Source: Nymphaea colorata
Taxonomy: Eukaryota > Streptophyta > Magnoliopsida > Nymphaeales > Nymphaeaceae
NCBI RefSeq assembly: GCF_008831285.2
Contig: NC_045145.1
Span: 14,338,040-14,402,039, forward strand
DNA length: 64,000 bases
Reading direction: 5' to 3'
This document shows, in pieces, positions 27,340 through 40,900 of this stretch (its first letter is position 1; each line of letters starts with the position of its first letter). A program made the translations under genes and the position numbers. The notes below the pieces were generated by a model. It had not been told where the DNA came from. It saw only the letters and a program-made list of their open reading frames with translations, and made no database searches.

Positions 27340-30300
27340 TGTCGCAGTAACTTTGCTTCCGCCGGCGATGACTAAAACTCCCGGAGCCTCTCCTGTAGAC
27401 ACAAGCTGGGGAAGATGGAGAAGGATACAAAAATTGTCCGGCGTCCTTCCGACCTTTCTAAGTCCGGTAGAAGCCAAAGGTCTGCGTCGGCCTTACTGGT
27501 CAAAGACGGAAGCGTCAATTCTCTAAAATATCACTCACTTTCAATTTATGACGATAAATACCAACTGTGAGAAGAAGAGTTCAGATATTTAGCGAAGGCA
27601 GTTCCGTAATTACGTTCGGGAAGAAAGACCCACACAACACAAGTAGAGGAGTCTGCTGGTCGAAGGTGAAGGATGCCCTGGTGACGCCTATTCTGTCACG
27701 TGTTTTTTATTGAAATTTTCGCCTACAGTCCCTCATTCCTTAAGTAATTAGAGGAAGCCAACTTTATCTTCTGAAATTGAATCGAGCTGCATCTCTTTCG
27801 AGGTGGACACTCGGCCTTTGCACCCCCACAAGATGGGATCGTTGTCCAAGATCAATTGAAAATTTTTTTATTTGTATATTTAATGTCTCATAAAAAAAAC
27901 GGTTCTGGGTCTGAACTGATACCTGACTTTGAAATGAAAATGTTTACCAACTTAAAAAAAAAAAAGGTGGGGGGCTGGATACGTAGATGCAACTCCATAT
28001 GTAAATCGCAAATAGTTCAGCCAAATTAATATGAAAATAAGGAAATATTTGTGGGGCTGGACCAAAAGAAAAAAAAAAATCCAGATGGGTCGCTACTATT
28101 TTTCAATTAAAAATAGTCGGTGGCCCTTTGTAGAAAGGAGAAAGACATGCTCGCGATTGCTTTTATTGCAATTGATACTTTGACAGGAGGGATACTTTTA
28201 GAGACCTCAATTCAAATGAAAAGTTTGTGAGAAGCTTACATCTGAAATTATAGTCAAAGTATGGTCTCCTGTTGTAGATTTATTTTTCTCTTCGCTTAGG
28301 CCTTAATTGTCATTTCCGTCTGAGTTGGTAAACTTTGGATGAAAAAGCAAACCTTACTTGTTTTCGACTTGAAGCACGACGACCTTCCTTCCTTACATGG
28401 CAATATGATCCGAAAAGCAATTGTGCTTGCAGACTCGATTTTTTTATCACAGAATGATCATTCGTTTTTTTACTAGTTTTATATTTTTCTTTTAACTACC
28501 TATCACGATGGATCAAAGGGTCCTTATGAATGATTTGGGTACTCTAGGTAGTTAGAATAATCATTCACTAACTGATATTATGCTAAAGACTTTTATACTA
28601 GTTAATCTTTTAAAACATGGTTGTTGAGAAAATAATAAATGAAATCATGTACCTATGCCAGCTTGTCCATATAATTGAAACCATATCCAGATGATCGTCC
28701 CCTCCCCAAATCATGGTTGTGTCCATGCTTTCGTGACAGAAGTTGCCGAGTATTATCAGAAATTAAAGATTGTTGTTTTACAGCTATACGTTTCTTTCGC
28801 AATCACAAGCTTTCTCTGATCAACCATCGTTGTCAAAATTAAGTACGCCGAATGCAAATCGCGTTTCTTCTTCTCTTTCCCCAAACCTTTTCCGCGATCG
28901 AAGCTTTTGATGAAAAGCCTGACGCGAGAATCAACTCATCCTTCCCACCAAACTTTCTCACACCGATTAGTATGAGAGAGACATTTTCCATTGGGAGGAG
29001 CCTTGTCTTCTGATGATGGAAGGGTGCTGCAGCATGGATTGCCTCAGATATGGCGTTTCACAGGATATCTGTCGGCGCAGTTTGATAACCTTCATCCCTT
29101 TTGTTTTGTACTTAATAATTGTGAAGAGTGAAGCAACAGAAGCGTGTTTCTTTTCCACAGATGCGACACTTGTGAGAGGAAGACCAGAAGACCATTATTA
29201 TTTAATATTGCTTAGGAAAAGGATGTGAGCGATGAAGTTGGATGAATTGTTAGTATTAGATCGGAGCACTATATACGTTTTCTCTTGAGAGACTGCCGAG
29301 CTATTTTGGCCTTACACCTTATGTGGTATGGTATCATCCTAGCTAGCTAGGTTTGCAAATTAATGGGTTCGATGATATACTATAGAGTTCAATTTTATTA
29401 AGTCGGGATCCAATTTTTATAACCAGAGTTTCAGAGCGTAGCGTCGCGTTGGATTCATACATTATCTTTCATTGAGAGGCTCGTTCCTTGTGTTCGAAGT
29501 GGATGTTGGAGTGCAGCTATTCAATGACAGAGACACCAGCCAGTGTTGCACTGGCAAAGCTCTGAATCTTCGATTTAGATTCGCAAGTATTGTTTAGCAC
29601 CGATTCGTCTCGGAAGCCAAATTTATGGTTTTCTTTGCTTTCATTAATTGGTGTATAATTACAATACTTGAGTTAATTAATCATTGCATTGGATTGCGAG
29701 TATGAGAGACTGACTGATGGCCGGAGGACTTCATTCCAGCTCTTTTACTATATATATATATATAGCCACACATACTTTTGCAATGGATGATGGAAGGCTG
29801 TGCTTAAAGTTGGAACAAGTTGAGGATCTCCCGAGAGGAGAAAGAGTTTGTGGTGAAGCATCTCTTTGAATGGTATTAGATCCGAAATTCAATTCATTGT
29901 TAAGTATTTCCAACCCAAACACGTGGCACAGTGAACTGCCACGAATTGAACTAGTGGCTGGGCTTTGGTCTCTCTGCCAAGTGTCAAACACCAAACTAAA
30001 ACCATCGGCCGCAGGTGGGGATGTATACCTGCAGGTTGGAACACTTTTCACACCACATCTCGTCTCGTCTCGTCTCGTCACCCACTTTAGGCAAAAAGGG
30101 CTTTTATTATTTGGGCACATCATCCTCTCCCTTCGTGTTTGCATCGTCCCCGTTGTGTTCCTGACTTCATTCGCCCTTTCAACATCCTCCTCAAAACTAA
30201 TCTGATCGGGATTTCTTAATTAGATGTCAAATTGATTTCCCCATATGGCTTTTCCGAATAGTTCAGTCGGATATGTCGTCCTGATCTCATTATCGACATC

Positions 30301-31289
30301 CCTAACTTAGAGCTCATTCTAAACAAGATTTAGAGGAAATGAGGAAAAATTTCTCCAAAAAAAAAGGAAATTTCTAACCTTTTGCTTTTCAATCAAATAC
30401 GTGATGTCCCGAAGCTAGAGAGTAGGAACTCGTTTCTGCCCCGGCGCATGCTTTTAGTTTTAGCACCTAGATTAACCCATAGTGCTGTTCATTCCTTTCT
30501 TGGGGAGGATGGAACTCACGACTAAGGCCTACGCAATCCTTGTGGATCCATCCACCCATAAACGATGGGCGCCGATTCTTGTGACATCAGTAACCAAAAA
30601 CAAAGACGCATGACACAAGAGCGCACGGAATAAATTAATACGGTGCTTGGAAATCGATTATTAGGAAACTCTCTCTTCTTTTTTTGTTTTTTCAAGCAAA
30701 TTAGACGGGCAAAGTTGGTGTAAGATATCGGGGTGCCGATCGATCTAATGTTGTTCGACATCCAATTCCAAATCAGATTGCTCCAAGACCATAGATCTGA
30801 GCTTTCTCGGCCTTTGGACTAAGATCAAGTGTGGTGCTTGTGTGTGCAAATTCAAATCCAATTTCTCGAATTCAATAAGAAAATGTGGAACCAAATCAAC
30901 AAAATGGAACCCGACTTTGTTAGATAAGGATTTTCTTAAGGAAGGAGATGGATGCCTCATCACATACACAAATGTCAAATTAGTTTGCATTTTGCACGTC
31001 AGATTCCGCATTCGACGTCACAATCTCGACAAACTAGTATTATTAATATCTTCCCATATGATACCTCTTCAGGCCCTTTGCGCCTTGCCAATATAGGTTC
31101 TTTGTTGAGAAGCTATTTTAAATATTTATTTAAGAAATTCAAAAAAAAAAAAAAGACACAGGGCAATAGATGCCGATACACAATGCCAGGTGCCACGTAT
31201 GGGTGATCAGAGCAAACCGGTACGATGCTAATATTGACATTAATGTTCAATCAATTTGATATGAATAACAATCCTATTGAGCCTGAGTC

Positions 31290-31570
31290 TCTTCTAAGGT
31301 AAGCTTGCACATGAGTTTAGTCGAATTCAAGCTGGAAATTTAACGTAGAAAACTCGAGCTCGACTCCTTCATACAACAGGTTCGAGCTCGACTCATTTAA
31401 CTCATTTCTGGTAAGTTTGTTTGGTTTCTTTTAACTCGTTTAGTTGTTCGTTTGTCTATCTTCTCATTATATTTCAACATTCATTATGCAGTTTGAGCTG
31501 AGTCAAGTTTAACCAAGTGGAGTCCTTGCAATTCGAACTTAACTCGTTTAACGTTTCAAGTATACATTTA
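31290..31570. repeat. Dispersed repeat rich in CTCGAGCTCGAC-type words
   Basis: Words such as AACTCGAGCTCGACTC, GGTTCGAGCTCGACTC and TTCGAACTTAACTCGTTTAA recur. The wording is close to 11818-12235 in the ADH intron, so these are probably two copies of one family. No ends could be defined. Confidence 0.45.
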
Positions 31571-31610
31571 AATTGGAGCTGATTCCATAGTCTCATCCTT
31601 TCACGTTTAT

Positions 31611-31891
31611 GTTTGGATGACACTACAGAATTAGGTTTTGGAAGTGAAGCACGGTTTTTGTTCTGTAAAACCATGTTTTCAAAGTGTTTGAGAAACTCAG
31701 TTTTGATAAAATTTACTTTTGTTTTAAAAAAAAAAAAGAGTGAAAAACCTTACCTCCCTTCCTCATGTTTATATTCATTAAAAAAAAAAAACCAAGTTTT
31801 GGAGTTGCCGTCAAACAAGTAAACCAAATTTGAAAAACTTAGTTTCTAATTTCTTATTCATAAAACTAAAGCTTTGAGTGTCATCCAGACG
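31611..31891. mobile_element. MITE-like inverted-repeat element, about 280 bp
   Basis: The left end is GTTTGGATGACACTACAG and the reverse complement of the right end is CGTCTGGATGACACTCAAAG, sharing TGGATGACACT. The interior is AT-rich with A runs and no coding. A clean target-site duplication is not visible, so the superfamily is open; short TIRs of this kind are common in hAT-type MITEs. Confidence 0.6.
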
Positions 31892-33410
31892 CCTCCCCAA
31901 TAACACTCATATATTTGAAATGGAACAAGGAGAGCCGTCATCAACTCTTCATTGAAAGAAAAATAAAAAACAAAAAAAAAATTATATAAGTTAATATTAA
32001 AATAATTGAAAAATCAATTACTTTATTTTCTCTCATAATTATGGGCTGTGTGGAGGATTTAGAAACTCGTTTGTCTTTCGCAATCTGCTCTTACGGCCTC
32101 GCCCAAACCAATTAACACCAAGCCTACGTGGCAAGTGGGTGCCTCGTGAATGGATAAGTACGGACACGTCACCAGCTCGAAACACGCAGAAGCGCGGCCT
32201 GAACGTTTTTGGAGACGCTTTTGGCAAAATGACGAAATTGCACCCGAAGCCGATTCGCTCGTTGACCACATGGATCCCCAAATCACCGAAATGAACGGGC
32301 AGTTTGTTTAGACCCAAACGGTGGGAAGCGAGTTTAAAAAAAGTATCTACAGTTGCTCCCAAGAGCGTAAAACTTTTTCATAATAAAGAAAATGTAAATA
32401 AACATCTTTGCAGATTTTGGTAGAAAAACCAAAGCATTGAGATCATCCACAGATTACTTTCATAAAAGAATGGCGGCCCAGTTTTCTGAAATAATCAAAC
32501 CAAGGTAACTTGTTTGTTTGGACTCACTCAGAACCGAGCTAACCCTGGAACTTGGGAAAGCCAAGCTAGCTAAAAAAATCAAGAGAGTGCGATGGTAAAT
32601 TATTCGAAAAAAGAGGGGTAAAGCTGCTCATGCTTTTACTAAAAAGGACAGTTGCGCGTGGGCCCCGCCTTCCCCCAATGTGGATAAGAAAGACAGTGCC
32701 CTCCCACAGAAAGGGCCCCATCCGCAGTCTCCTCGCGCAAACTTAGGTCTTTCGGCCCTGGCATAACCCGGCCGGCCATGTGCCGTCGTCGGCCATGATG
32801 AAAACGCCGGAATGGTCTAGAGCTTGAACCCAGTCGTCCTTTGTGATCTAACAAGCACCTCCTAGATCTAAGTGAAACAAGGTTCGAGCCGAGCCCCAAT
32901 TTGGGTCTTACTCGACTCTCCAAGTCAAAGGGTGAAGTAGGATGGACTCCCCTGGCCTAACGCCCGTGCTTTGATGAATGATAATGCCCACACACACGAG
33001 TCTCCCACCGGAATGACACCAGACCTATGTCTCGGCCCACGGGCTAGACCGGCCGGCACGTCTCCAACCCATTCTTCCTCTCTCTTTAATTAGTGCTCTC
33101 ATGACCATTCTTTAAGCAAGAAAGCCGTATCAAAAGAAACTGGCGGTGCAATGAAATAAATTATTATATTCATGCGCCCCAGAGAGAGAGAGAGAGAGAG
33201 GCCCATTGAATGGGGGAAAAGCGAGCCCCCGGGTTTGAAAATTCCGTTGATCCGTTAAAAGCCGGAAACCATCTCTGATCTTCTGCTCTCTCCCGCAAGA
33301 AAACGTATACGTGCATTTCTTCTCCCTCAATCTCTCCGTAGTTGAGAAATAGAGTGCGAGCAGATAGTCGTCGTGACTTTGAAGGCGAAGGAGAAGAGAG
33401 AGTGACAGCC

Positions 33411-34940
33411 ATGGAGACGACCAAACTACAGCGTCTCTTCGACGCCTGCAACGAGGTTTTCACAGATGAGGAACCTCCTTCTTACAGGCAGATTCAGTGG
33501 CTGAGACACCTCCTAGGTGCATGAAAAGAAACTAAAACGCCCCCACGCCCCAAACTCTCTCTCTCTGTCTCTCTCCCTCTAACAGGCTCTTTCTGTATCG
33601 TTGTGCTGAGCAGATTCAATGGAAGCATTGGACGTTGGAATCAATGAGTTCGGGGAGGGAACACCAGACCACACTAATCGCTACAGAAAACTGGTAGATG
33701 GGCAATCCTTAACGAGCATCACATATATTCACATCTACGAGTCGGAGTATTTTTCGGTGAGTTTTTCATACGACATGCCGCCGCCGGCGACGTCTGTGCT
33801 ACTCGATCTTTTAATGAGGAAGAAATACTGAAACGGAGAAGGTCTTGATGTTGTTTTTTTTTTTTTCTTTCTTTCAGATGGGGATCTTCTGTTTCCCGGC
33901 GGGAGCTAGCATACCTTTCCACGACCATCCAGGGATGACCGTTCTGAGCAAGCTACTCTATGGCTCCATGTATCACAAGGCATACGATTGGGTTCTCCCC
34001 ACCAAGTTGGCTCATTTGAAGGATCGTCATACTAGAACAGGTCAGCCATTATTGCGCTACATGTGAACTAACTGCCATTGATTCTCTCTTTCTCTCTCTC
34101 TCTTTTGTAACTGAGAGAGATGATGAGTCTTTATAATAATTAAGAGAGATTGAGATTTATAATAATTAACAACGTGGATGGGTTGGAACGGATGCAGTAG
34201 GGCTGGCTGGGTTGGCCGTGGACGAAGTGCTGGAAGCGCCGTGCCAGCCGAGCGTGCTGTTCCCGAGAAGCGGCGGCAACATCCACTCCTTCACCGCTCT
34301 GACGCCCAGCGCCATCTTGGACGTCCTCTCCCCTCCTTACAACGACGAGTTGGGGCGGCCCTCCACCTACTTCTACGAGCTACCAATCCGAGCCTTACCA
34401 GGTAGCTATTACACTTGTGATGTTAAAGTTCCAGTCTGATTCTCTCATTTGTAAAAGCTCTAGCAGTTTCTTAGGTTTAATTTCAAAGTTCTCGCTTTGA
34501 GCTCTAGAATTGAGAAAAAGGAATTTTTTGGGGCACTTCGAGTCATTTCCGATCTCACATTTTCTCCTTTGCTTTTCATGAATTTCTCACTCAACCATTG
34601 TTGTTATGACTTATTTGTGACATGTTTTGCTGATTTGCTTCAAATTTTTTACTTTTATTGATAAACACCGAGCAATTTTTTTTTCGAAGAAGCAATGCAG
34701 TTTTCGAGTTACTATAGTTTTTTTTTTAAAAAAAAAAAATCGACATAAAATCAGTTCTTCTTTTGTGGCAATGCTCTCCACATATAAACATATGGGCAGC
34801 TGATTCATATAGATTGTGGGGTTTGATATGTTGTTTCAGGCTACGCGGTGTTGGAGGAGAGAGATTTGCCTGAAGATTTGACCGTTGAGGGAGCGCCATA
34901 CCTTGGGCCTAAGCTCACCCTTGACGCCATCAATAATTAA
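33411..34940 (+). CDS. PCO: Plant cysteine oxidase (PCO4/5-like)
   Basis: Non-haem iron thiol dioxygenase that oxidises N-terminal cysteine of proteins such as ERF-VII transcription factors, marking them for the Cys/Arg N-degron pathway. It acts as the oxygen sensor of plant cells. Five exons, 33411-33516, 33614-33756, 33878-34040, 34198-34401 and 34840-34940, give 238 residues, close to the short PCO4/PCO5 class. Iron ligands are H98 and H100 ([10 protein letters not shown]) and H167 ([12 protein letters not shown]). Also visible are [12 protein letters not shown] and the C-terminal [17 protein letters not shown]. The start [17 protein letters not shown] is the first in-frame ATG with family homology; an upstream in-frame ATG at 33342 would add 23 unrelated residues. 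The N terminus lacks the long extension of PCO1/2. Splicing is well supported. Confidence 0.95.
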
Positions 34941-37900
34941 TTAGCACAAAAAACCGCAGAGTTGAGATCATATCTGTATATATCATCTTTTTGTTTCAAA
35001 TTTTCCCCACGGATCATCGTGTATGTAGCTCATGAATTTTGCACAGAAAAAGCCTCTTGTTCGTCCCTTGCACTTTTCCCTTTTTTATTTACGCCCTCAG
35101 AGACAGAGCGAGTTGAATCTGTCCTCCTTCTAAATTAGTATAGTTTATATATATACATAATTGTTAAGTACCAATGTGATAAGATACAAACTTATTATTA
35201 TGAGTTATGACGCTATTAGGGTTGAAGAATATACAGCAAACCTTCGCCATGACGTGTGGTTGGGGAGAAGTTTGCGTTTTATTTTACGTGATTTTGGTGA
35301 TCGTGCTTCTTCATCACACCCGAAAAACCTTGTGCTGCGCGATTAATCAGCTGTTTAGGCCCTTCAACCTTTACTTGGAATTTGGATCCGGGTTAACTTG
35401 TGATCCAAGATTTTCCTGTCAATTCCTTGTGCTAGAGCCGGGGGAAATGCCAAGGTGCGGGATTTTATTTGAACCTAGCTTGGTCCAAAATTCACTCCGG
35501 TTAGTTTGGTTTGAAAAGAACAATCCAACCCGAGTAATTAATTGATTTCATTGCGATCATCTCTACAAGATGCTAGATCAGCACATCCTGTTTTGAATTA
35601 AACAAACAGAGGTCATTGCTTCTCCTTGGGTGTAAAGAAGGAAGCATTGTTGGTGAAATTATAATCTTGAAGAAGCAATTTAGAAGGTTTGTTTAAAAAT
35701 TGGGTTTTCTTCTCCAAGTATGCTAAAAATAAAATAATGGATGAAGACAAAGGGTCAAGTGTTGCAGGGGGGACGGAAAAAGTGTTCATTCCCGACCTGT
35801 CAAACTGCATAAAAGTAGTTCTGATAAAGTGCATTAAAGAAAAGAAGTCTGACGGCGGAACCATGGAAGTGACACGAATCTATAGCATGCGTTTGGCAAG
35901 GCTTCTAATTGCTCATGAAGTGAACAAAACAAGAGCGGATCCCATCGGAGATATGCTTGCAGTTTCTGCATGTGATTTTGCACATAGATTCTAATTCAGA
36001 TAAGGGCTGGCTGTAGTTCCAACCCCAGTCATATTTTTTCTGCTGCACCCACAATATGAGAATTTGTTGCACTTCCGGCGGCGTAAAAGCGTGTAATTAT
36101 CATGCTTGTACAAAAAAAATGTTTTTAGCCGACTTAGAACCCTATCTAGTCGTTTAGTAAAAAGTAACGTTCGCGAGTGTTCTATGATTTGGGTATAGTC
36201 GAAAACATCTAAATTCATGATGAATTTATCTCAATTTTTGAAACAAGTTCATGGAAGTATATTACAGATTTGGTGACATCTTTAAATGTAAGGAGTAGAA
36301 ACTGAATTTATAAAGCACCAAGTGCCACCAAAATGATGTTTTCAAGAGGGCATGAATAATATGGTCAAGGCACGAATCAGGTTTCACAAACTGATCATAT
36401 TTTCACAAAACTTGCTTTTTAAAATAATGTTGGTTTAGGCAACTTAATTATTTTTGTAACAGTTAAGACAGAAGAATCTATTGCACCAACTTTTTATGAT
36501 GGCGTTTGACAATAAGCATATGTAAACGCCGGCAGATAGCAATCGGAGTCCATGCATGAACCATAATCGATCGATTTGTTGGTAAAGTCTACAATCCATG
36601 TTCATTTCTAAGCACTTCCAGGGAATGGGATGGCTGAAAAGATTCAGCCACTTTTTCGCTGCATTCAGTAGGAGAAATTCAGTAGGAGTACACAGATTTC
36701 AAGCGGATGGGAAGTGGAAACATCACGAGAAAAGCAACTTATTCTACGAAGCCCTTTGGCGTAAACCGGTGGGAGATTGATTAAGTCACCTTTTTTTCTT
36801 TTCTTTTTTTTCTACCAGGCGTTGGTTTCATACACGATAAAGCACTCGTGTCTCGTAAATACGAAGCATCGGCTTGCAAGACTCGATTCATTCTCCTTTT
36901 TGGGTGATTGACACCCATTCCATTCCAGTATATGGTGCCTTAATTGAAGAAAATGAAATCCTCTCATATTCTTACGTATTATTCTATTCGTATTATAAGG
37001 CCGCTTGCTATTGCATTTCCGGATTGACATAATGCAATATATCGGCCGATAAGACGCGACTTTTACAATTGGCGTGAACGAAGGAAGGGCGTTCCCTCCA
37101 ACATACTCGAGAACATGATGGCAAGGCTTCTTGTAAGTAAGTAAGTTGGGGCATTCTGGCACACTCGTTTCCCACGGAATCTGGAGAAACCGTGTCCGTC
37201 CTTGAAGAAAAAGATGTGCAGGCGGCCGTGGGAAGCAAAGGATATGAATCTGAGTACAGTACAGCTCACCTCCAAAAGCAATCGGTTTGGATGAATTCTG
37301 TGGCTCCGTTGTTGTCCTTGTATCCCGTTCAAACAATGGAAGCCACATGTTTGTGCTTCTGCAATTTCAGAGATCCCAAAACCTATAAAACTATTCCTGA
37401 AAAGCAATAACTTGTGGCTCATCTCCCTAGTTGGAAGACCGGCTACTCAGCAGTACGTAGACTCTTCTATTCATTAATGTTGATTCAAAGCCGTGCGTTA
37501 AGTTTGTCAAACTGACGTATAATGATATTTAAATAATATGATAAAAAATGTCAAGTATATAATATATACAAAAAAATAATGTCACAAAAAGTCAAGTTTA
37601 AAACGTAGTTGTCACTCCCATTTATTAATAGAGCAGAGACATGTATTAGGCGACACAAGTTAAGGGTGTAAACTAACAATGATGCAGCCTCAATTAGGAT
37701 AGAATCAGAAATATCATTTTTAAAATATCATTTTTCAAAATTTTTATGTAAGACAAATGATTTTTTTTTAAATTTACATGTAAATTTATAAAGAAATTAG
37801 GAGGGGCCAGAGCCCTTGCGAGCCCCCCCTCGACTCAGCTCATGCCTTTCTCAGGTGAAGGGGAAGGGTGCGGGCCTCGGTTCTTGCTCAAGAAATATAG

Positions 37901-40900
37901 TCCTTCCATCTAGAAGACATTTAAAAGACTCTTGCCCTATGCATATGGCTTTTCTAGATGTATAATTACATATAGATCATCAGTTGTTACATCCATTATT
38001 ATTCAAATATTAACTTCAAAAAATTTAAACTGTTGTTTTACTTAAAGTTTCTTTCACGAAGCCGTTATTTTTTAAGCTCTGCATGTAGGGACTCGGCTCA
38101 ACCATGCTGGTGCCCATGCATCTGTAGGTTAATTGACTGCACATCACTCACTCACTGTATGATGCGTTCGTGGGTATGATGCTAACATTGCTCTTAATCA
38201 TAGTTGGCAAATAATGGCTGACCCAACAATCGCTCGAGTCAGCTCGCATTGCTAAAAATGCCTGTCACACAAGTCAAGGTTTGCCCGACTTGCTCCTGAT
38301 CACCCCTAATTCGAGCCTACTCACCCCTAACTGGCTCGATTCAGCTACAATGATTTACATTACAATTATTTTAAAACTTGACCGAGTCAACAAGTTAACA
38401 CCTTGACTCAATGACCGGATCATTTGTCGATCCGAGTCCGAGTCACTGGTTTGCACCATGATCTTGCTTGGTTGTTGTATGAATGAGCTCAATTTAAAAA
38501 AGAAAAAAAGAAAACGGTTCTCAAATTTGAAAAATACTAATATGACCAGAAGAACTAGAAATGAATTCACATGCATAGAGGTGGGTGTTGGGCCAGGCCG
38601 CTGGTGGGGCCCAGTACCCGGCCCCTAAAGGGTCCAGCTCAAAAAACAGGGCCCAGTAATATTAAAAAAAATTATTATTATTTAAATTTAATAATATATA
38701 TTTTATTATTTAAAATATAATTTATATTTAAAAATATTATTTTATAATTTAAAAATATTTTTGTATTATAATGAGGCCGAACCAACCTGACCCGGCCCGA
38801 TGCCCACCCCTACAACATGCACGAAAAACACCCATACCAAACTCACGGGATGTATAACATATCCTAGAAATGTTCGGACACTACTTACGTCCCTATCGAT
38901 GATTAAATGTCCCTACACTTGGTTCACAACTGGGCGCGTTTCCGCCGGTAAAGCTAGATGATCAGCTTCTATAGGAGGGAGCAAGGCTAAGCTGGTCCTT
39001 TCCTTGACCATGTAGACTATTATTCAAGGGGCCGGACTAAGTCAGTACTTAAATTGGCAACCATAAAAACTGTGGCTTCCATCGTGAGGTAGTTGTTAAG
39101 TAAACCTTTACTCAAGTAGTCATGGAAGGACCTAGAAATTTTCACAAAGGGGCACTAGCTATATGTGAATTCGAAAACAGCTATGAAATTCCTATATAAA
39201 AATAACCATCTTTTGTTGCACTCAATTCTCCAAGTAAAAAATTATTATTCGATCCAAAGTGGCATCTATGTATAGCCAGGTCTCTCCAGGTAGATCATCC
39301 CAAGTTCAATCCTCAACGTGCACCCTTCAGTCGGCGTGCAAAGCGATGCCCCGTATCAAAGCATATTCATCGGCTGATACTTTATTTTTTGGCTCGTTGT
39401 CCATAGGATATGGGACAGACACATGTTTTTTTTTTTTATTTAAAGCAATAAAACTTGTAAGATTGTTGTAAAATTATAAAAGAAGAGATCAATATAGGAT
39501 ATAAGAGTACTTTTGTTGGCTAATCTTATATGAGAGATACCCAAAGAGGTTGAAGGTGAGAAGCGGTACATGATACAATATTTGGAAAAGTAGACTTAGT
39601 TTTAAGGCAGGCCCCCACACACATAAAGCTTATTAGCTCAGCTAATGCACAAGCTTGCATGCATATAATACTTGTCGATAATTCAAAGTTGAATTATTCA
39701 GTGGACGGTTCAACGATTCAAGACTGCCACCCGTCCACTTCAAATATTTAGTAAGTTTTTTATTTTGATTTTGTTCGTATATTTTTAACTTATACACATC
39801 TCACGCATTGCGCACTGTTCGGAAGGGCGGGCGCTTCATGATTGGGTTGGGTCAGAACCTGAATCGGTTCAGGTCTGATACAGTACTTACTAGACAATGA
39901 AGAGAAGAACCCCAAAACTTCATCCGCTTAATACCAAAGTCTTTAACTCAAAATTGATGCATTTTAAACAACTTGATCTACGAACCAAAATTGAGAAAAA
40001 CAATATTATCACAGGGAGTTGGCATGATTTGGGTGGAATATGGGGAACATATAAAGTCAAGATAATGTTTTTTTTTTTGTATTCTTATGAATGAACCATC
40101 GAGAGATCCAAAGAGCCCGAAAAGCAATTGGATAAAGTAAGATCTTTACGCGTGTCAGAAACATATTCACTTCAATTGCTTTTGTAAATTACCTGTAAAA
40201 ATCAGTGAAAAAACTAGAAATTTAAATTTTTTAGAAAAACTCCAATGACCGGTATGGATAAAGCCGATTTTGCATCCGAAGTTAGTTTCGAATCCCTTTT
40301 TAACGTTAAAGTACGATTTTTTAAACGTGGTTTTTCTGTAATTTTCGTTAGATAGGAAAGCAGGGTCCTTCTGAGGAAAAACGGAACGGAAAGAAAATGT
40401 ATGAGCGTCCTTCTCCGTGTCATGCCGCCCTCAAACTACGGGGTTGGCTCGCCCATGCCCCATTCTGTAACGATTCCCTTTCACGGGGAAGCGCGCACCC
40501 ACAGTGCGTCGGCCCACGTGTAGGGCTGCTGCATAGATGCCCACTTCCCCTGGACCGACCTCATGCACCCCCTGACTCGGTTTGCCGACTAGGTTTAAAG
40601 CGGTACAATGTTGTACCGGTTCAATGGATGCCGTCGTATCGTCTCGTTAAGACCAGTGAAGCAGTCATTAGATGGATGGCTTTTTCGTCCTCCTTTTTAA
40701 CCTTTTTTTTTTTTTTTGGCGGGATTTCTACTGGTACTATATCTTAATATTTTTTTATAAAGTATCTTATTTTAAAAGGATTTTGGTAACAGGGTCTGGG
40801 AACCCTGCTTTGAACCTTGAAAGATTAAACTCGTTACGTGGACCAGGTAAAACCGAATGATGTTTGCGATGGTAAAATCTCGGTCAAGAAGGAATAAAAA

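Larger units (their letters stand above)
27340..33410. other. Intergenic DNA between the VQ gene and cysteine oxidase
   Basis: 27340-27700 is the VQ promoter region. About 27700-33100 contains poly-A/T stretches, a (CTCGT)n pentamer run at about 30058-30079, a CGAGCTCGA-rich dispersed repeat at about 31290-31570, a MITE-like element at 31611-31891 and a GC-rich patch at 32640-33060 with no recognisable protein. Open frames at 29731-30144, 30842-31096 and 32639-32923 resemble nothing I know. The last 250 bases, with a GA run at about 33181-33200, are the leader of the cysteine oxidase gene. Confidence 0.5.

Noticed and set aside
29715-29745. GGACTTCATTCC resembling part of miR166
   Set aside because: Only part of the mature sequence fits and no matching star arm forms a hairpin nearby.
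30058-30079. (CTCGT)n run as a telomere-like or CRISPR-like array
   Set aside because: Only about four short units with no spacers; it is a minor simple repeat.
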